A DNA stretch of 64,000 nt. Origin: Nitrososphaerota archaeon. Lineage in GTDB: Archaea; Thermoproteota; Nitrososphaeria; Nitrososphaerales; Nitrosopumilaceae. The DNA lies in contig VHBH01000002.1 in the NCBI GenBank assembly GCA_016872055.1, positions 62,001-126,000 on the forward strand, written 5' to 3'. The position numbers and the translations under genes were made by a program. The notes beneath the pieces were generated by a model. The model was not told where the DNA came from, ran no database searches, and saw only the letters and a program-made list of their open reading frames with translations. Position 1 is the first letter of the stretch. Every line of letters begins with the position of its first letter. Shown here one piece after another: positions 26,358 to 36,223 of the stretch.

Positions 26358-26888
26358 AAAAGGTGGCATCCATTCTTTGAGAAAATTCTCGTGCTCTTTT
26401 TTTGTATATGATAATGCGTGCAGTGAAATTGATTTTGTTGGAACAAAGTCGTATACCTGATAAGTCTGAATAATATCACCAAACAAGTTTCGGTAAATGT
26501 CAGTTTCCTGATCTGCTAGCTGCTCTGAAGGAAACGCCCTGACAGTTATCCAGTCAAGACCACCCTTGGTGCTACCAGAAAAAATCACGAAAGGCGCATC
26601 ATTGAGATATTTTTTTAGACTCTCTATTCTTTTTGGCAGTGACTGGGAAATCTTGAATGTCATCAATGTGGTTCTAATTACTCTGGATGGGATCTTTTTG
26701 GGATCCACTGTGATGGTATAATTTGTAATTACCTTGTTCTGGATTAGCTTGTCAATTCTGAATTCAACCTCAAAATTAGTAATCTTATGGTTAAAGCCGC
26801 GGATAAAATCTACAATTTGTGCAGCATCCTGCCTTGCATCCGATGTCAGTGCAGATATGATAAGCTCATCAATTGCGTCTATTTCCAT
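26352..26888 (-). CDS. Lrp/AsnC-like transcriptional regulator
   Basis: About 178 residues from the ATG at 26888; a TATA-like AAATATCTAAAT lies about 26 bases upstream, which favours it over the ATG at 26930. The N-terminal HTH covers IDELIISALTSDARQDAAQI through FEVEFRIDKLIQNKVITNYT. A C-terminal ligand-sensing-like half follows (VIFSGSTKGGLDWITVRAFP). It diverges from the SSS-UspA transporter gene with about 94 bases between starts, so the transporter is a plausible target. The ligand is unknown. Confidence 0.7.
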   Translation of the reverse strand: MEIDAIDELIISALTSDARQDAAQIVDFIRGFNHKITNFEVEFRIDKLIQNKVITNYTITVDPKKIPSRVIRTTLMTFKISQSLPKRIESLKKYLNDAPFVIFSGSTKGGLDWITVRAFPSEQLADQETDIYRNLFGDIIQTYQVYDFVPTKSISLHALSYTKKEHENFLKEWMPPFL

Positions 26889-26981
26889 TACCCCGTAATT
26901 GTATTCTAAATATCTAAATTTTTTCATCATTATTAAAGAGAAAATAGAACGCTTTTTGTATAATACTCACAAATCATCCTA

Positions 26982-29276
26982 GTGTACATACTAGGTGAGC
27001 CTGCAGGATATGCTATTTTGCTAGGGATTGGTTTGCTACTTGCCCTAATTGTGCTAATTGTAGTTAGAATAGAGACGAGGTGGCTAGGAACAAAAAAGAC
27101 TTTTGAGTGGTTCTCTACTGCCGGCAGAACTATCAAGACAGGTCTGCTCATAACATCTGTAGTCTCTGCATGGACTTGGGCTGCAACCCTATTACAGTCA
27201 TCTACCGTTGCCTACCAGTACGGAATTTCTGGACCTTTCTGGTATGCAGCTGGAGCATCAATTCAAGTCATATTATTTGGAATGCTAGCAATAGAGCTAA
27301 AACGCAAAGCCCCTATGACTCATACATTTCCTGAATTAATTAATGCAAGATTTGGCAAGACCCCGCATAAGATCTTTCTTGGATTTGCATTCATGACAAA
27401 TACCATAGTTACCTCGATGCTAATTCTTGGCGGTGCTGCAGTAATTCAGGCCCTTACAGGAATTGATGTCTTTGTTGCATCGTTTCTGATTCCAGTTGGA
27501 GTCATAATCTACACTTTGTTTGGCGGACTAAAGGCGACATTTTATGCAGAATATCTCAATACGGCATTTATCTTTGGAATAATTCTCGTCTTTACTGGAA
27601 TTGTGTATTTTGGAAGCTCTGAAATTGACGGAATTACCGGAATGTATGAAAAACTGAATGCCGCATCTACACTTGCACCAATTCCGGGCAATTCCATGGG
27701 GTCGTATCTTACCATTGCATCACTGGGCGCACTGGCATTTGGAATTATCAACATCATTGGAAATTTTGGAACTGTCTTTGTGGACCAGTCATACTGGCAA
27801 AGGGCCATAGCCTCCAAGCCAAAATCCGTAGTACCGGGATTTGTAATAGGCGGACTTGCATGGTTTGCAATTCCGTTTGCACTGGCAACCACACTAGGAC
27901 TTTCTGCAGTTGCGCTGAACATAGATTTTTCACCACAACAGATTGAATCAGGCCTAGTTGCACCGATTACTGCATCAAGACTATTTGGAGACATTGGAGC
28001 CATAGTAATGGTCTCTGTTTTATTTACTGCTGTTACTGCAGCTGGTGCTGCACAGCTGACTTCGGTATCCTCACTTGCAACATATGATGTGTATCGAACT
28101 TACATCAAACCTTCATCATCTGGCAGAGAACTGATGCGTATCTCTAGAATGGCAATTCTGGGATTTGGCCTTGCCATGGGATTATTATCCTCTGTCTTGT
28201 TTGTATCTGGAATTAGTCTGCAGTATCTTTATCTTGCAATGGGAATTTTCATTGGCTCAGCAGTAGCGCCAATATCTCTGGCAATTTTATGGAAAAAGAC
28301 AAACCGTAAAGCTGCAACACTTGGTGCAACACTGGGACTAGGAATTGGAATTTTTTCATGGCTTGCCACGTCGTTTAGTGTCGGCGGACAGCTAAGCATA
28401 TCTAGCACATCTAATACTGTATCACTTCTTGTAGGAAATGCATCATCCATTCTATCCAGTCTGGCAATTGTTCTAGCCGGCAGCATTGCTAGGCCAGAGA
28501 GATTTAACTTTGAGCAGCTAAGGCACAAAATCATAGTCTATGATGAGAAAATCCGAAACAGAATAGAACAAGAGACAAATGATGCAACCCTGAGAAAATC
28601 CTCTCGCTCTGCAGTCATATATGGAATTTTAATTTCATTAATCATACTAGTTGTAATTCCCGTTCCACTTTTTTTATCAGGATATGTCTTTAGCGAGCAA
28701 TTTTTCTCTATTTGGATTTTCTCTGTGATTTGCTATGTTTTAATTGCAGCATCCCTTGTTTGGTTTGTTCCCTTGTTCCAGTCAAGGCATAGCGTTCAGG
28801 AGGTAATGCGAAGATCAACTGGTTCTCAAAAATACGAAATGGAGTCTGTTCCAAATCCCACAAATGACGAATTTGCGCAAAAAATCCTAATTGCAATTGA
28901 CGGCTCTGCGACATCCGTTAGGTGTCTGAACTATGTCAATTACACACTAAAGGACATGTCTAATGTCAAAGTCTTCATTGCCCACATAATCGAATGGGGA
29001 GATGACTCTGAGAATATTGACGAGGAAACTGTGTCTAAAATCCAGGAACAGGGCAAAATAATGATCCAAAGTATTGTAGTTCCTGCTAGGATCCGACACC
29101 ATGAGCGAATAATACGCCTAGGAGACCCGGCAAAAAAAATTGCCGAGCTTGCCAAGTTGCTGCACGTTGACACCATAGTAATTGGCAAAAAGGGACTGGG
29201 TAATGCGGAATTTATGGGCCATGTGCCGTATTCGCTGCTTGGCCTAACATCAAAACCCGTCGTTTTATTGGACTAG
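26982..29276 (+). CDS. SSS-family transporter fused to a C-terminal UspA domain (candidate urea transporter)
   Basis: 764 residues from a GTG with TATA-like TTGTATAATA about 25 bases upstream. Residues 1-600 form a sodium:solute symporter-type transporter with about 13-14 helices; diagnostic text includes SAWTWAATLLQSSTVAYQYG and GGLKATFYAEYLNTAF. Residues 625-764 form a universal stress protein domain (KILIAIDGSATSVRC, VIGKKGLGNAEFMGHVP). That domain has the G-x2-G-x9-G type nucleotide loop in near-complete form. Location beside urease and resemblance to DUR3-like symporters suggest urea as substrate (inference). The UspA domain may sense ATP or energy state. Confidence 0.85.
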   Translation: MYILGEPAGYAILLGIGLLLALIVLIVVRIETRWLGTKKTFEWFSTAGRTIKTGLLITSVVSAWTWAATLLQSSTVAYQYGISGPFWYAAGASIQVILFGMLAIELKRKAPMTHTFPELINARFGKTPHKIFLGFAFMTNTIVTSMLILGGAAVIQALTGIDVFVASFLIPVGVIIYTLFGGLKATFYAEYLNTAFIFGIILVFTGIVYFGSSEIDGITGMYEKLNAASTLAPIPGNSMGSYLTIASLGALAFGIINIIGNFGTVFVDQSYWQRAIASKPKSVVPGFVIGGLAWFAIPFALATTLGLSAVALNIDFSPQQIESGLVAPITASRLFGDIGAIVMVSVLFTAVTAAGAAQLTSVSSLATYDVYRTYIKPSSSGRELMRISRMAILGFGLAMGLLSSVLFVSGISLQYLYLAMGIFIGSAVAPISLAILWKKTNRKAATLGATLGLGIGIFSWLATSFSVGGQLSISSTSNTVSLLVGNASSILSSLAIVLAGSIARPERFNFEQLRHKIIVYDEKIRNRIEQETNDATLRKSSRSAVIYGILISLIILVVIPVPLFLSGYVFSEQFFSIWIFSVICYVLIAASLVWFVPLFQSRHSVQEVMRRSTGSQKYEMESVPNPTNDEFAQKILIAIDGSATSVRCLNYVNYTLKDMSNVKVFIAHIIEWGDDSENIDEETVSKIQEQGKIMIQSIVVPARIRHHERIIRLGDPAKKIAELAKLLHVDTIVIGKKGLGNAEFMGHVPYSLLGLTSKPVVLLD

Positions 29277-29285
29277 GATAAATTC

Positions 29286-29299
29286 TGCCGACGTCGGCA
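29286..29299. promoter_or_regulatory. 14-base GC-rich palindrome between the two SSS genes
   Basis: TGCCGACGTCGGCA is perfectly self-complementary. It lies 9 bases after the first SSS stop and 37 bases before the TATA box (TTATAT, 29336-29341) of the second. It may be an operator or a short hairpin. Confidence 0.4.
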
Positions 29300-29364
29300 A
29301 AATCGTGTTATATTGATTTTGAGTCCTTCAAAATGTTATATCTTTTGACTTTCTTGAATCTTCG

Positions 29365-31344
29365 ATGAGTGCAAAATTACTGATTGCAACATTATCTGTA
29401 GTCGCAGTAATGGTATTTTTGATTGCACCATCGGCATTTGCAGCGGGCTCTATCTCTGAGGGATTTAAAATCGGCGAGGTCTTGCCGGAATCAATTGGCT
29501 GGTTTATCGTAGTTGGACTGGGCGCAGTTTTCGCCGTTGTCATTTCTCTTGAAATCAAACTCGAAGAGAAATTCTTGGGACATACCCAAACATCAGAGTT
29601 TTTCAACACTGCTGGTAGAACTATAGGAACTGGACTGACTGCAGCTGCAATCGTTTCTGCATGGACTTGGGCTGCAACACTATTGCAGTCATCTACTGTT
29701 GCGTTCCAGTACGGAATTTCCGGACCTTTCTGGTATGCTGCTGGAGCATCAATTCAAGTTCTTCTCTTTGGAATCCTGGCAATCGAGTTAAAGCGCAAAG
29801 CGCCAAATGCTCACACTTTTCTTGAAATTATTCGCGCTAGATTTGGAGACGGGGCGCACCGAGTATTTCTTGTATTTGCACTAATGACTAACATGATAGT
29901 TACTGCAATGCTGCTCCTTGGCGGTGCTGCAGTCGTTAACGGACTGACTGGCATGAACATTTCAATTGCTGCATTTCTAATTCCAATCGGTGTGATGATT
30001 TACACCCTAGTCGGAGGACTTAAGGCAACATTTGTTGCAGATTACATGCACACTATCATAATTTTCGTAGTTATACTGACATTCGTATCTATTGTCTATT
30101 TCATCTCGCCAGTAACTGGAGGATTTGAAGGCATGTATGAAAAACTAGCCAAGGCAGCAGAGCTACGTCCAGTTGAAGGAAACGCAATGGGCGCATACCT
30201 GACCATGGCATCAATGGGCGGACTGATCTTTGGAATAATTAACATTGTAGGAAACTTTGGCACAGTCTTTGTCGACCAGGCTTACTGGCAGAGGGCTATA
30301 GCTGCAAAGCCAAGTTCGACTGTTAAGGGCTTTCTAGTCGGAGGCATGTCGTGGTTTGCAATTCCATTTACCCTTGCAACTACAATGGGACTGACTGCTG
30401 TGGCACTAGGTGTAGTACTAACACCAGAACAGGTCCAGCTTGGATTGGTAGTTCCTGCAGCTGCATCGACACTGATGGGCGAGGTAGGTGCAATAATGGT
30501 TCTAACAATGCTCTTCATGGCAGTAACATCTGCAGGCTCTGCAGAACTAATTGCAGTATCATCATTAATCACATATGATGTGTATAGGACTTATCGAAAT
30601 CCAAATGCTACTGGCAAACAACTGCTCAAAGTATCTCGCAGTGTTATTGTCGGGTTTGGGCTTGGCATGGGTGGCCTAGCTGTCATATTACTAGGACTTG
30701 GACTAAGTCTAGGATTTGTCTATCTGGCAATGGGCGTATTGATAGGCTCTGCTGTAATTCCAATTGCACTAACCATAACATGGAAAAAGACTAGCGGCAT
30801 GGCAGCAGTTATTGGATCAATTGCCGGCCTTGTAATAGCGCTTATTGCATGGTGTGGAACTGCCCTCTCGATGAGTGGCGAGTTATCACTAGCCAGTCTG
30901 GGCGGTAACTATCCAATGCTCTATGGTAATGTAGCAGGAATTATTGCCGGCGGATTAATCTGTATTGCCGGAAGCATTGGAAATAGAAAAGACTATGACT
31001 GGAATGAGATAAGACGCAAGATTACACTTGTTGACATGAAAGCTGAAAGCATTGCAACAGAAGACGAGGCTTCGCTAAGAAAGGCATTCAAGTTTAGTGT
31101 CAGAGGCGGAGGAATCATGACACTAATACTAATTGTAGCATGGCCAATGCCGCTAATTGCAGCAGGCGTTGTGTTCAATGTCCAGGCCTTTACAATATGG
31201 GCAATGACTGCAGTATGCTGGGTTAGCGGTGCAACATTCCTAATTGTCGGCTTGCCCATCATCGAGGGAAGACACGGTATTGGTCGAATAATTAGAAGAC
31301 AAGCTGTTGTCAGTGACGAGCATTCTGGCACAAAGGGTGTATAG
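29365..31344 (+). CDS. SSS-family transporter, paralogue of the preceding gene (candidate urea transporter)
   Basis: 659 residues with a leading signal-like helix (LLIATLSVVAVMVFLIAPSA) absent from its neighbour. The core repeats the neighbour almost word for word in the first helices (SAWTWAATLLQSSTVAFQYG, SGPFWYAAGASIQVLLFGIL). It ends at about residue 640 without a UspA domain. It is a sodium- or proton-coupled importer of the SSS family; urea is the likely cargo given the adjacent urease and DUR3-like style, but this is not proven. A leaderless ATG lies 26 bases after the TATA box, and eight T residues at 31394-31401 form a terminator. Confidence 0.85.
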   Translation: MSAKLLIATLSVVAVMVFLIAPSAFAAGSISEGFKIGEVLPESIGWFIVVGLGAVFAVVISLEIKLEEKFLGHTQTSEFFNTAGRTIGTGLTAAAIVSAWTWAATLLQSSTVAFQYGISGPFWYAAGASIQVLLFGILAIELKRKAPNAHTFLEIIRARFGDGAHRVFLVFALMTNMIVTAMLLLGGAAVVNGLTGMNISIAAFLIPIGVMIYTLVGGLKATFVADYMHTIIIFVVILTFVSIVYFISPVTGGFEGMYEKLAKAAELRPVEGNAMGAYLTMASMGGLIFGIINIVGNFGTVFVDQAYWQRAIAAKPSSTVKGFLVGGMSWFAIPFTLATTMGLTAVALGVVLTPEQVQLGLVVPAAASTLMGEVGAIMVLTMLFMAVTSAGSAELIAVSSLITYDVYRTYRNPNATGKQLLKVSRSVIVGFGLGMGGLAVILLGLGLSLGFVYLAMGVLIGSAVIPIALTITWKKTSGMAAVIGSIAGLVIALIAWCGTALSMSGELSLASLGGNYPMLYGNVAGIIAGGLICIAGSIGNRKDYDWNEIRRKITLVDMKAESIATEDEASLRKAFKFSVRGGGIMTLILIVAWPMPLIAAGVVFNVQAFTIWAMTAVCWVSGATFLIVGLPIIEGRHGIGRIIRRQAVVSDEHSGTKGV

Positions 31345-31393
31345 AGCCACGACTAGAGCCAGCAGTTGTGAGACCTGCCAACATGCTCGAGAA

Positions 31394-31401
31394 TTTTTTT
31401 T
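31394..31401 (+). terminator. Poly-T terminator after the second SSS gene
   Basis: Eight T residues, 50 bases after the stop and 25 bases before the next gene's start. Confidence 0.4.
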
Positions 31402-31425
31402 AACTAGTATTGAGTTGATTATATT

Positions 31426-31920
31426 ATGACCTCATGCAACGGCTGCGGCAAGACACTTGGTTTTAAAAAATACAAGTTCAAGAAAATGTGGCGAATCCCC
31501 GGATTTTACTGTCATGAATGCATGATGATAGTGGGCAAGGACTTTGATGACCATGGCAAGCTTACACTCCCTTACAAGAATTGTGATTTATGCAGCGGCC
31601 AGTTTTTGTTTCTTAAGTCAAGATTTCATGCAAAAACGCAAAAACACTTTTGCGATGTATGTGATGAGGTAATTGCATCTGGCGGAATTAAAGAGACTGA
31701 ATCAGGTGTTAAACACGGAAAGATTCCACCGTCATTATTTGTAATTGGCGGCCTAGGAATTGTAATGATGGTTCTTGGAATGATTTTCACAATGTTTAGC
31801 AGCAACGGAGAGCTTAACCTGATGAACTTGTTGTTTGGCTCTACTACTACGGCAATTGGATTTATGCTAATTAGGCGCACAATTAAGAACAAGCGCCTTC
31901 TTGTGAATCAGCTAAAATAA
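31426..31920 (+). CDS. Zinc-ribbon membrane protein, unknown function
   Basis: 164 residues. Four CxxC pairs in the first 90 residues (CNGC, CHEC, CDLC, CDVC) suggest two zinc ribbons. Two transmembrane helices follow (about 104-126, SLFVIGGLGIVMMVLGMIFT; and 132-150, LLFGSTTTAIGFMLIRR). It would present a zinc domain on the cytoplasmic face. A truncated copy lies at 25177-25336, on the far side of the SSS pair. It is convergent with ureC, 2 bases between stops. Role unknown. Confidence 0.7.
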   Translation: MTSCNGCGKTLGFKKYKFKKMWRIPGFYCHECMMIVGKDFDDHGKLTLPYKNCDLCSGQFLFLKSRFHAKTQKHFCDVCDEVIASGGIKETESGVKHGKIPPSLFVIGGLGIVMMVLGMIFTMFSSNGELNLMNLLFGSTTTAIGFMLIRRTIKNKRLLVNQLK

Positions 31921-31922
31921 TT

Positions 31923-33635
31923 CTAAAACAAATTGTACAGTCTTGCTAGAGGCAGCTCCTTTGAAGGACTGCTAGTTGCCTGCTTGCCGTCTATTTTGAC
32001 TAGATAAGTTTCCGGATCAATTTCGATTTTAGGAGTTGCGTCATTTAGTATCATGTCTTTTTTGCCGATTTTTCTGCAATTAGAAACTGGAAGGAATTTT
32101 TTTTCTGTGCTGAGCTTTTCCTCTAGTCCGTTTTCTAGCGCAAGCTTTGATGTAAAGATGAAAGAGGTCGCATTTCTTGCCCTACCCAGTGCACCAAACA
32201 TTGGCTTGTAATACACTGGCTCTGTAGTTGGAATTGATGCATTAGTATCACCCATCAGAGAATATGCAATCATTCCTCCCTTGATTATCATCTTTGGCTT
32301 GGCTCCAAAAAACTGCGGCGACCACAAAATAATATCTGCAATTTTTCCTGGTTCTAGAGTCCCCACATATGATGCAATCCCGTGAGTAATTGCTGGATTT
32401 ATTGTGATTTTTGCAAGATATCGCAGCGCCCTGAAATTATCATTTTCTGATTTTTCATCCTTGTGCCTTCCCAGAGTTTTTTTCATCTTGTCTGCACATT
32501 GCCATGTTCTTGTAGTTACCTCGCCAATTCTGCCCATTGCCTGGCTATCTGAAGACATCATGCTTAGAGCGCCAATATCATGCAAAACATCCTCTGCCGC
32601 AATTGTTTCTGCGCGAATTCTAGATTCTGCAAAAGAGACATCCTCTGGAATTGCGGAATTTAGATGGTGGCAGACCATCATCATATCGAGATGCTCCTCT
32701 AGCGTATTGACGGTAAAAGGCCTAGTTGGATTTGTAGATGAGGGTAAAATGTTAGACTCACTTGCAATTTTCATAATATCTGGGGCATGGCCACCACCTG
32801 CTCCCTCGGTGTGATAAGTATGAATTGTCCTGCCGGCAATTGCTGCAATGGTGTCATCGACATAGCCGCATTCATTTAGAGTATCTGTGTGAATTGCAAC
32901 CTGGGTATCGGTTTTATCTGCAACTCGAAGGGCACAATCTATGGTGGCAGGAGTTGTGCCCCAGTCTTCGTGCAGCTTTAATCCGCAGGCGCCCTCTTTG
33001 ATCTGATCAATTAATGCCATTTCTTGGGAATCATTTCCCTTTCCTAGGAATCCGAAATTCATTGGAAACTCGTCAACTGCCTCTATCATTTTGTGAATGT
33101 GCCATTTTCCAGGAGTGCATGTAGTGGCATTGGTTCCATCAGCAGGTCCTGTTCCACCGCCAATCATTGTGGTAGTTCCGCCGCAAATCGCATCAATCAC
33201 CTGCTGTGGTGCAATAAAGTGAATGTGGGTATCTACTGCACCAGGCGTTGCAATTAGGTGCTCACCTGAAATAATTTCTGTATTTGATGAAATCACAATA
33301 TCTACACCATCCATGATATTTGGATTGCCTGACCTGCCAATCTTTGCTATTTTGCCGTCCTTGATTCCAATGTCTGCCTTGATTATTCCAAGGACTGGGT
33401 CCATTATGATGACATTGGTTATTACAGTATCAACTGATGATTCCCTGAGAACCCCAGATGCCTGTGCCAGTCCGTCGCGAATACTTTTTCCTCCGCCAAA
33501 GACTGACTCATCTCCATAGCCTAAAAGATCTTTTTGAATTTCAATTATGATATCTGTATCTCCTAGTCTTACCTTATCTCCTGTAGTGGGACCAAACAAG
33601 TCGACGTATTTTTTGCGCGAAATTTCCAAAGTCAT
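31923..33635 (-). CDS. ureC: Urease alpha subunit UreC
   Basis: 570 residues, catalytic subunit that hydrolyses urea to ammonia and carbamate. The di-nickel site is intact: DTHIHF (two His), the carbamylated lysine in [10 protein letters not shown], the histidines in [13 protein letters not shown] and [12 protein letters not shown], and the Asp in [11 protein letters not shown]. The catalytic flap text VCHHLN is present. ATGA-type overlap with ureB. The ammonia feeds the ammonia-oxidation energy pathway and assimilation. Confidence 0.98.
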   Translation of the reverse strand: MTLEISRKKYVDLFGPTTGDKVRLGDTDIIIEIQKDLLGYGDESVFGGGKSIRDGLAQASGVLRESSVDTVITNVIIMDPVLGIIKADIGIKDGKIAKIGRSGNPNIMDGVDIVISSNTEIISGEHLIATPGAVDTHIHFIAPQQVIDAICGGTTTMIGGGTGPADGTNATTCTPGKWHIHKMIEAVDEFPMNFGFLGKGNDSQEMALIDQIKEGACGLKLHEDWGTTPATIDCALRVADKTDTQVAIHTDTLNECGYVDDTIAAIAGRTIHTYHTEGAGGGHAPDIMKIASESNILPSSTNPTRPFTVNTLEEHLDMMMVCHHLNSAIPEDVSFAESRIRAETIAAEDVLHDIGALSMMSSDSQAMGRIGEVTTRTWQCADKMKKTLGRHKDEKSENDNFRALRYLAKITINPAITHGIASYVGTLEPGKIADIILWSPQFFGAKPKMIIKGGMIAYSLMGDTNASIPTTEPVYYKPMFGALGRARNATSFIFTSKLALENGLEEKLSTEKKFLPVSNCRKIGKKDMILNDATPKIEIDPETYLVKIDGKQATSSPSKELPLARLYNLF

Positions 33636-34003
33636 GCCCCCCTGAATCCCTCTTTTTTTGCCCTCTCTATTGCCTCAGATTTTTTCTCAGCTAGTGAACC
33701 ATTTACCAGCCCGCTAAACCCAAAGACAATTTTTTTCCCGCCATACTCTACTAGCTGGACTTTTTTTTCCTCACCTGGCTCAAATCGAACCGATGTTCCA
33801 GCTGCAATGTTTAGGTGAAATCCATAAGAATCAACGCGTGCAAATTCCAAGGCCTTGTTTGATTCAAAAAAGTGAGTATGCGAGCCCACCTGAATCGGCC
33901 TATCGCCAGTATTTTTGACTAGAACTGTCAGCGTTTTTCGGTTTTGGTTTGCCAGAACCGGCTTGTCAGATATGAAATATTCTCCTGGTATCATTATTCT
34001 CAC
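33632..34003 (-). CDS. ureB: Urease beta subunit UreB
   Basis: 123 residues. Structural subunit, recognisable from [18 protein letters not shown] and the long conserved [20 protein letters not shown], with [20 protein letters not shown] after it. It overlaps ureA upstream and ureC downstream by four bases each, so the three subunits are translated in step. Confidence 0.96.
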   Translation of the reverse strand: MRIMIPGEYFISDKPVLANQNRKTLTVLVKNTGDRPIQVGSHTHFFESNKALEFARVDSYGFHLNIAAGTSVRFEPGEEKKVQLVEYGGKKIVFGFSGLVNGSLAEKKSEAIERAKKEGFRGA

Positions 34004-34302
34004 ACTATGGGATCATGGATTGTGACCAGCTTTGTGCCGTCATTAAATGTAGCCTCTACTTGTACAGTATGAATTAGTTCGGGAACTCCGGGAAGGACGT
34101 CGTTTTTAGTCAATACACTTCTACCTGAGCTCATCAGCTCTGATACTGACTTGCCGTCCCTTGCCCCCTCTACAATATGATCTGTTATTATTGCAACTGC
34201 CTCCGGGTGATTTAATTTCAGTCCGCGCGACTTTCTTCGCCTTGCAAGCTCGGCAGTTAAGAAAATGTGAAGCTTGTCAATTTCACGCGGAGTCAAAAAC
34301 AT
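34000..34302 (-). CDS. ureA: Urease gamma subunit UreA
   Basis: 100 residues. Family text is evident: [51 protein letters not shown], and [19 protein letters not shown]. First gene of the leftward ureABC operon. TTAAATAC on the minus strand, centred near 34327, is 25-26 bases before the ATG, giving a leaderless transcript. It diverges from ureE. Confidence 0.97.
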   Translation of the reverse strand: MFLTPREIDKLHIFLTAELARRRKSRGLKLNHPEAVAIITDHIVEGARDGKSVSELMSSGRSVLTKNDVLPGVPELIHTVQVEATFNDGTKLVTIHDPIV

Positions 34303-34390
34303 AGAAAAACTTGTCTAATCTTGTATTTAATAATTAATTCAAATCCAAATCGGCAATAAGTATATCTTGCAAACTTGGACACTAACACCG

Positions 34391-34888
34391 TTGCAAAAGG
34401 TAAGAAAAATCGCTGGAAATATTTTCCAAGACACAAATCTCTCAAAGAAATTTGAAAACGGCACTGGTAATCTAATTTACAAAACAATTCTAATGCAAAG
34501 AGCGAACCTAGAGAAAACCCGCCAAAAGATCAATTGCACCGACGGGACTAGCATTGGAATTAGTCTAGATAATGAGCGCAAAATTCACAATGGTGATGTC
34601 CTACAAGGAGACGACATTATGGTTTTAGTCAAGCAAATGCCTGAAACCGTAATGAGAATAAATCTTGCATCATTAGAGCCAAAGCACCTTGTGACTTTGG
34701 GGCACATGATTGGAAATTTGCACAAGCCAGTATCTGTCCAGGATGAATCTGTATCAATTCCGGTAAAATCAGAAATCGAAATTGACTTTATCAAGACCAT
34801 ATTTCGCGAATTCTTTGACAGGGCGGAATTTAAAATAGAGGAAAAGATCTTTGAGCCTTCAAAATTCATGGATTCCCATGAACACTGA
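34391..34888 (+). CDS. ureE: Urease accessory protein UreE
   Basis: About 165 residues. Nickel metallochaperone that delivers Ni2+ to the UreG/UreF/UreD complex. The N-terminal domain begins KVRKIAGNIFQDTNL. The C-terminal metal-binding domain has LGHMIGNLHKPVSV, with the conserved histidine, and ends SHEH instead of a long His tail. I chose the TTG at 34391 over the TTG at 34367: it gives the usual UreE N-terminus, and GTATATC at about 34359-34366 lies 26 bases upstream. Overlaps ureF by 11 bases. Confidence 0.85.
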   Translation: MQKVRKIAGNIFQDTNLSKKFENGTGNLIYKTILMQRANLEKTRQKINCTDGTSIGISLDNERKIHNGDVLQGDDIMVLVKQMPETVMRINLASLEPKHLVTLGHMIGNLHKPVSVQDESVSIPVKSEIEIDFIKTIFREFFDRAEFKIEEKIFEPSKFMDSHEH

Positions 34889-35570
34889 TATCGTAACACT
34901 GGGGCTAATGCAGCTCTCTGATTCGTTTTTTCCAACCGGCACTTATACAATGTCACACGGGCTGGAAATGCTTCATAGAAAAAAAATCATCACAACACCA
35001 GAGCAGACTCGACAGCTAATAGAGGCGCTATTATCAAACCAGGTGGGACCTGCCGACTGTGTTGCGCTAAATAATTCCTATGATTGTGCTAAAGAGGCAA
35101 ATATTTCCGGACTGGTAGAAATTGACTGGAAAATTCACAGAATGCGCCTAGTGCAGACACAACGCGAGGCATCTGCTAGGGCAGGAGGACAGCTGATCAA
35201 ATGTGTAATTGCAATGGGTAATGACTTGACTGTAAAAAAATTCCACGAGCAAATTCTAGAAAATAAAACACCTGGCACCTATCCTGTATGTCTTGCACTT
35301 GCAGGGCAATTCCTTGGAATATCAAAAAATAACACATGTCTTGCACTAATGTATGGATTTACTGTAGGAGTGCTAGGTGCTGCAATGCGGCTAGGAATCA
35401 TACAGCATACTCAGAGCCAGCAAATTCTCTCTGAAATTAGGCCAATAATATCAGAGCAAGCATCAATGCATAGCAATACCGGAATAGATCAAATGTGGCA
35501 ATTTATTCCGTATGTTGAAATTTTCCAGATGCATCATGAAAAACTTGAATCAAAAATGTTTGTGACATGA
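34878..35570 (+). CDS. ureF: Urease accessory protein UreF
   Basis: 230 residues from the ATG at 34878 (frame open to 34851). All-helical accessory factor. Conserved LQLSDSFFPTGTYTMSHGLE-like start (here LMQLSDSFFPTGTYTMSHG) and RMRLVQTQREASARAGGQLI. It bridges UreD and UreG during nickel insertion. ATGA overlap with ureG. Confidence 0.93.
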   Translation: MNTDIVTLGLMQLSDSFFPTGTYTMSHGLEMLHRKKIITTPEQTRQLIEALLSNQVGPADCVALNNSYDCAKEANISGLVEIDWKIHRMRLVQTQREASARAGGQLIKCVIAMGNDLTVKKFHEQILENKTPGTYPVCLALAGQFLGISKNNTCLALMYGFTVGVLGAAMRLGIIQHTQSQQILSEIRPIISEQASMHSNTGIDQMWQFIPYVEIFQMHHEKLESKMFVT

Positions 35571-36223
35571 CCACTATACAAAAAATCCCACGAGTTGGAA
35601 TTGGCGGGCCTGTGGGCTCTGGCAAAAGCATGCTAATCGAGAAAATAGTGCCAGTAATTGCAGCTAAAGGCTATAGAATCTGCGTAATTTCTAATGATGT
35701 TCTATCCAAAGAAGACGCGGATAGAATTCGAAAAAACCTTGCAACCACGCAGGGAATACTGCCAGAAAACATGGTAATTGGAATTGCAACGGGGGGCTGC
35801 CCTCATACTGCAATACGAGAAGACCCATCAATGAATTTGGCAGTAATTGAGGAAATAGAGCGCAACAACCCAGAACTTGACCTTATCATACTAGAAAGCG
35901 GAGGGGACAATGTAATGACTACATTTAGTCCTGCACTGGCAGACTATTTTATTTACATAATTGACGTATCTGGCGGGGACAAGTATCCGCGAAAGGGAGG
36001 CCTGGGAATTGAATCCTGTGATTTGCTTGTAATTAACAAAACCGACCTTGCACCACTAGTCCATGCAGATCTTTCTGTAATGGAAAAAGATACCATAAGA
36101 ATTCGTAAGCTAAAGCCATTTGTATTTGTCAACTGTATGGATGGAAGTGGAATAGAAAAAACGGCATCGCATATAATTGAGGATCTCTTATTTGATGAGC
36201 CACCCAGGAGTGCAAAAAATTGA
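35567..36223 (+). CDS. ureG: Urease accessory GTPase UreG
   Basis: 218 residues. SIMIBI GTPase that powers nickel insertion. P-loop GIGGPVGSGKSMLIE; the metal-binding CPH motif in GGCPHTAIREDPSMN; LESGGDNVMTTFSPALAD; guanine specificity VINKTDLAP. Overlaps by 4 bases with ureF and ureD. Confidence 0.96.
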   Translation: MTTIQKIPRVGIGGPVGSGKSMLIEKIVPVIAAKGYRICVISNDVLSKEDADRIRKNLATTQGILPENMVIGIATGGCPHTAIREDPSMNLAVIEEIERNNPELDLIILESGGDNVMTTFSPALADYFIYIIDVSGGDKYPRKGGLGIESCDLLVINKTDLAPLVHADLSVMEKDTIRIRKLKPFVFVNCMDGSGIEKTASHIIEDLLFDEPPRSAKN

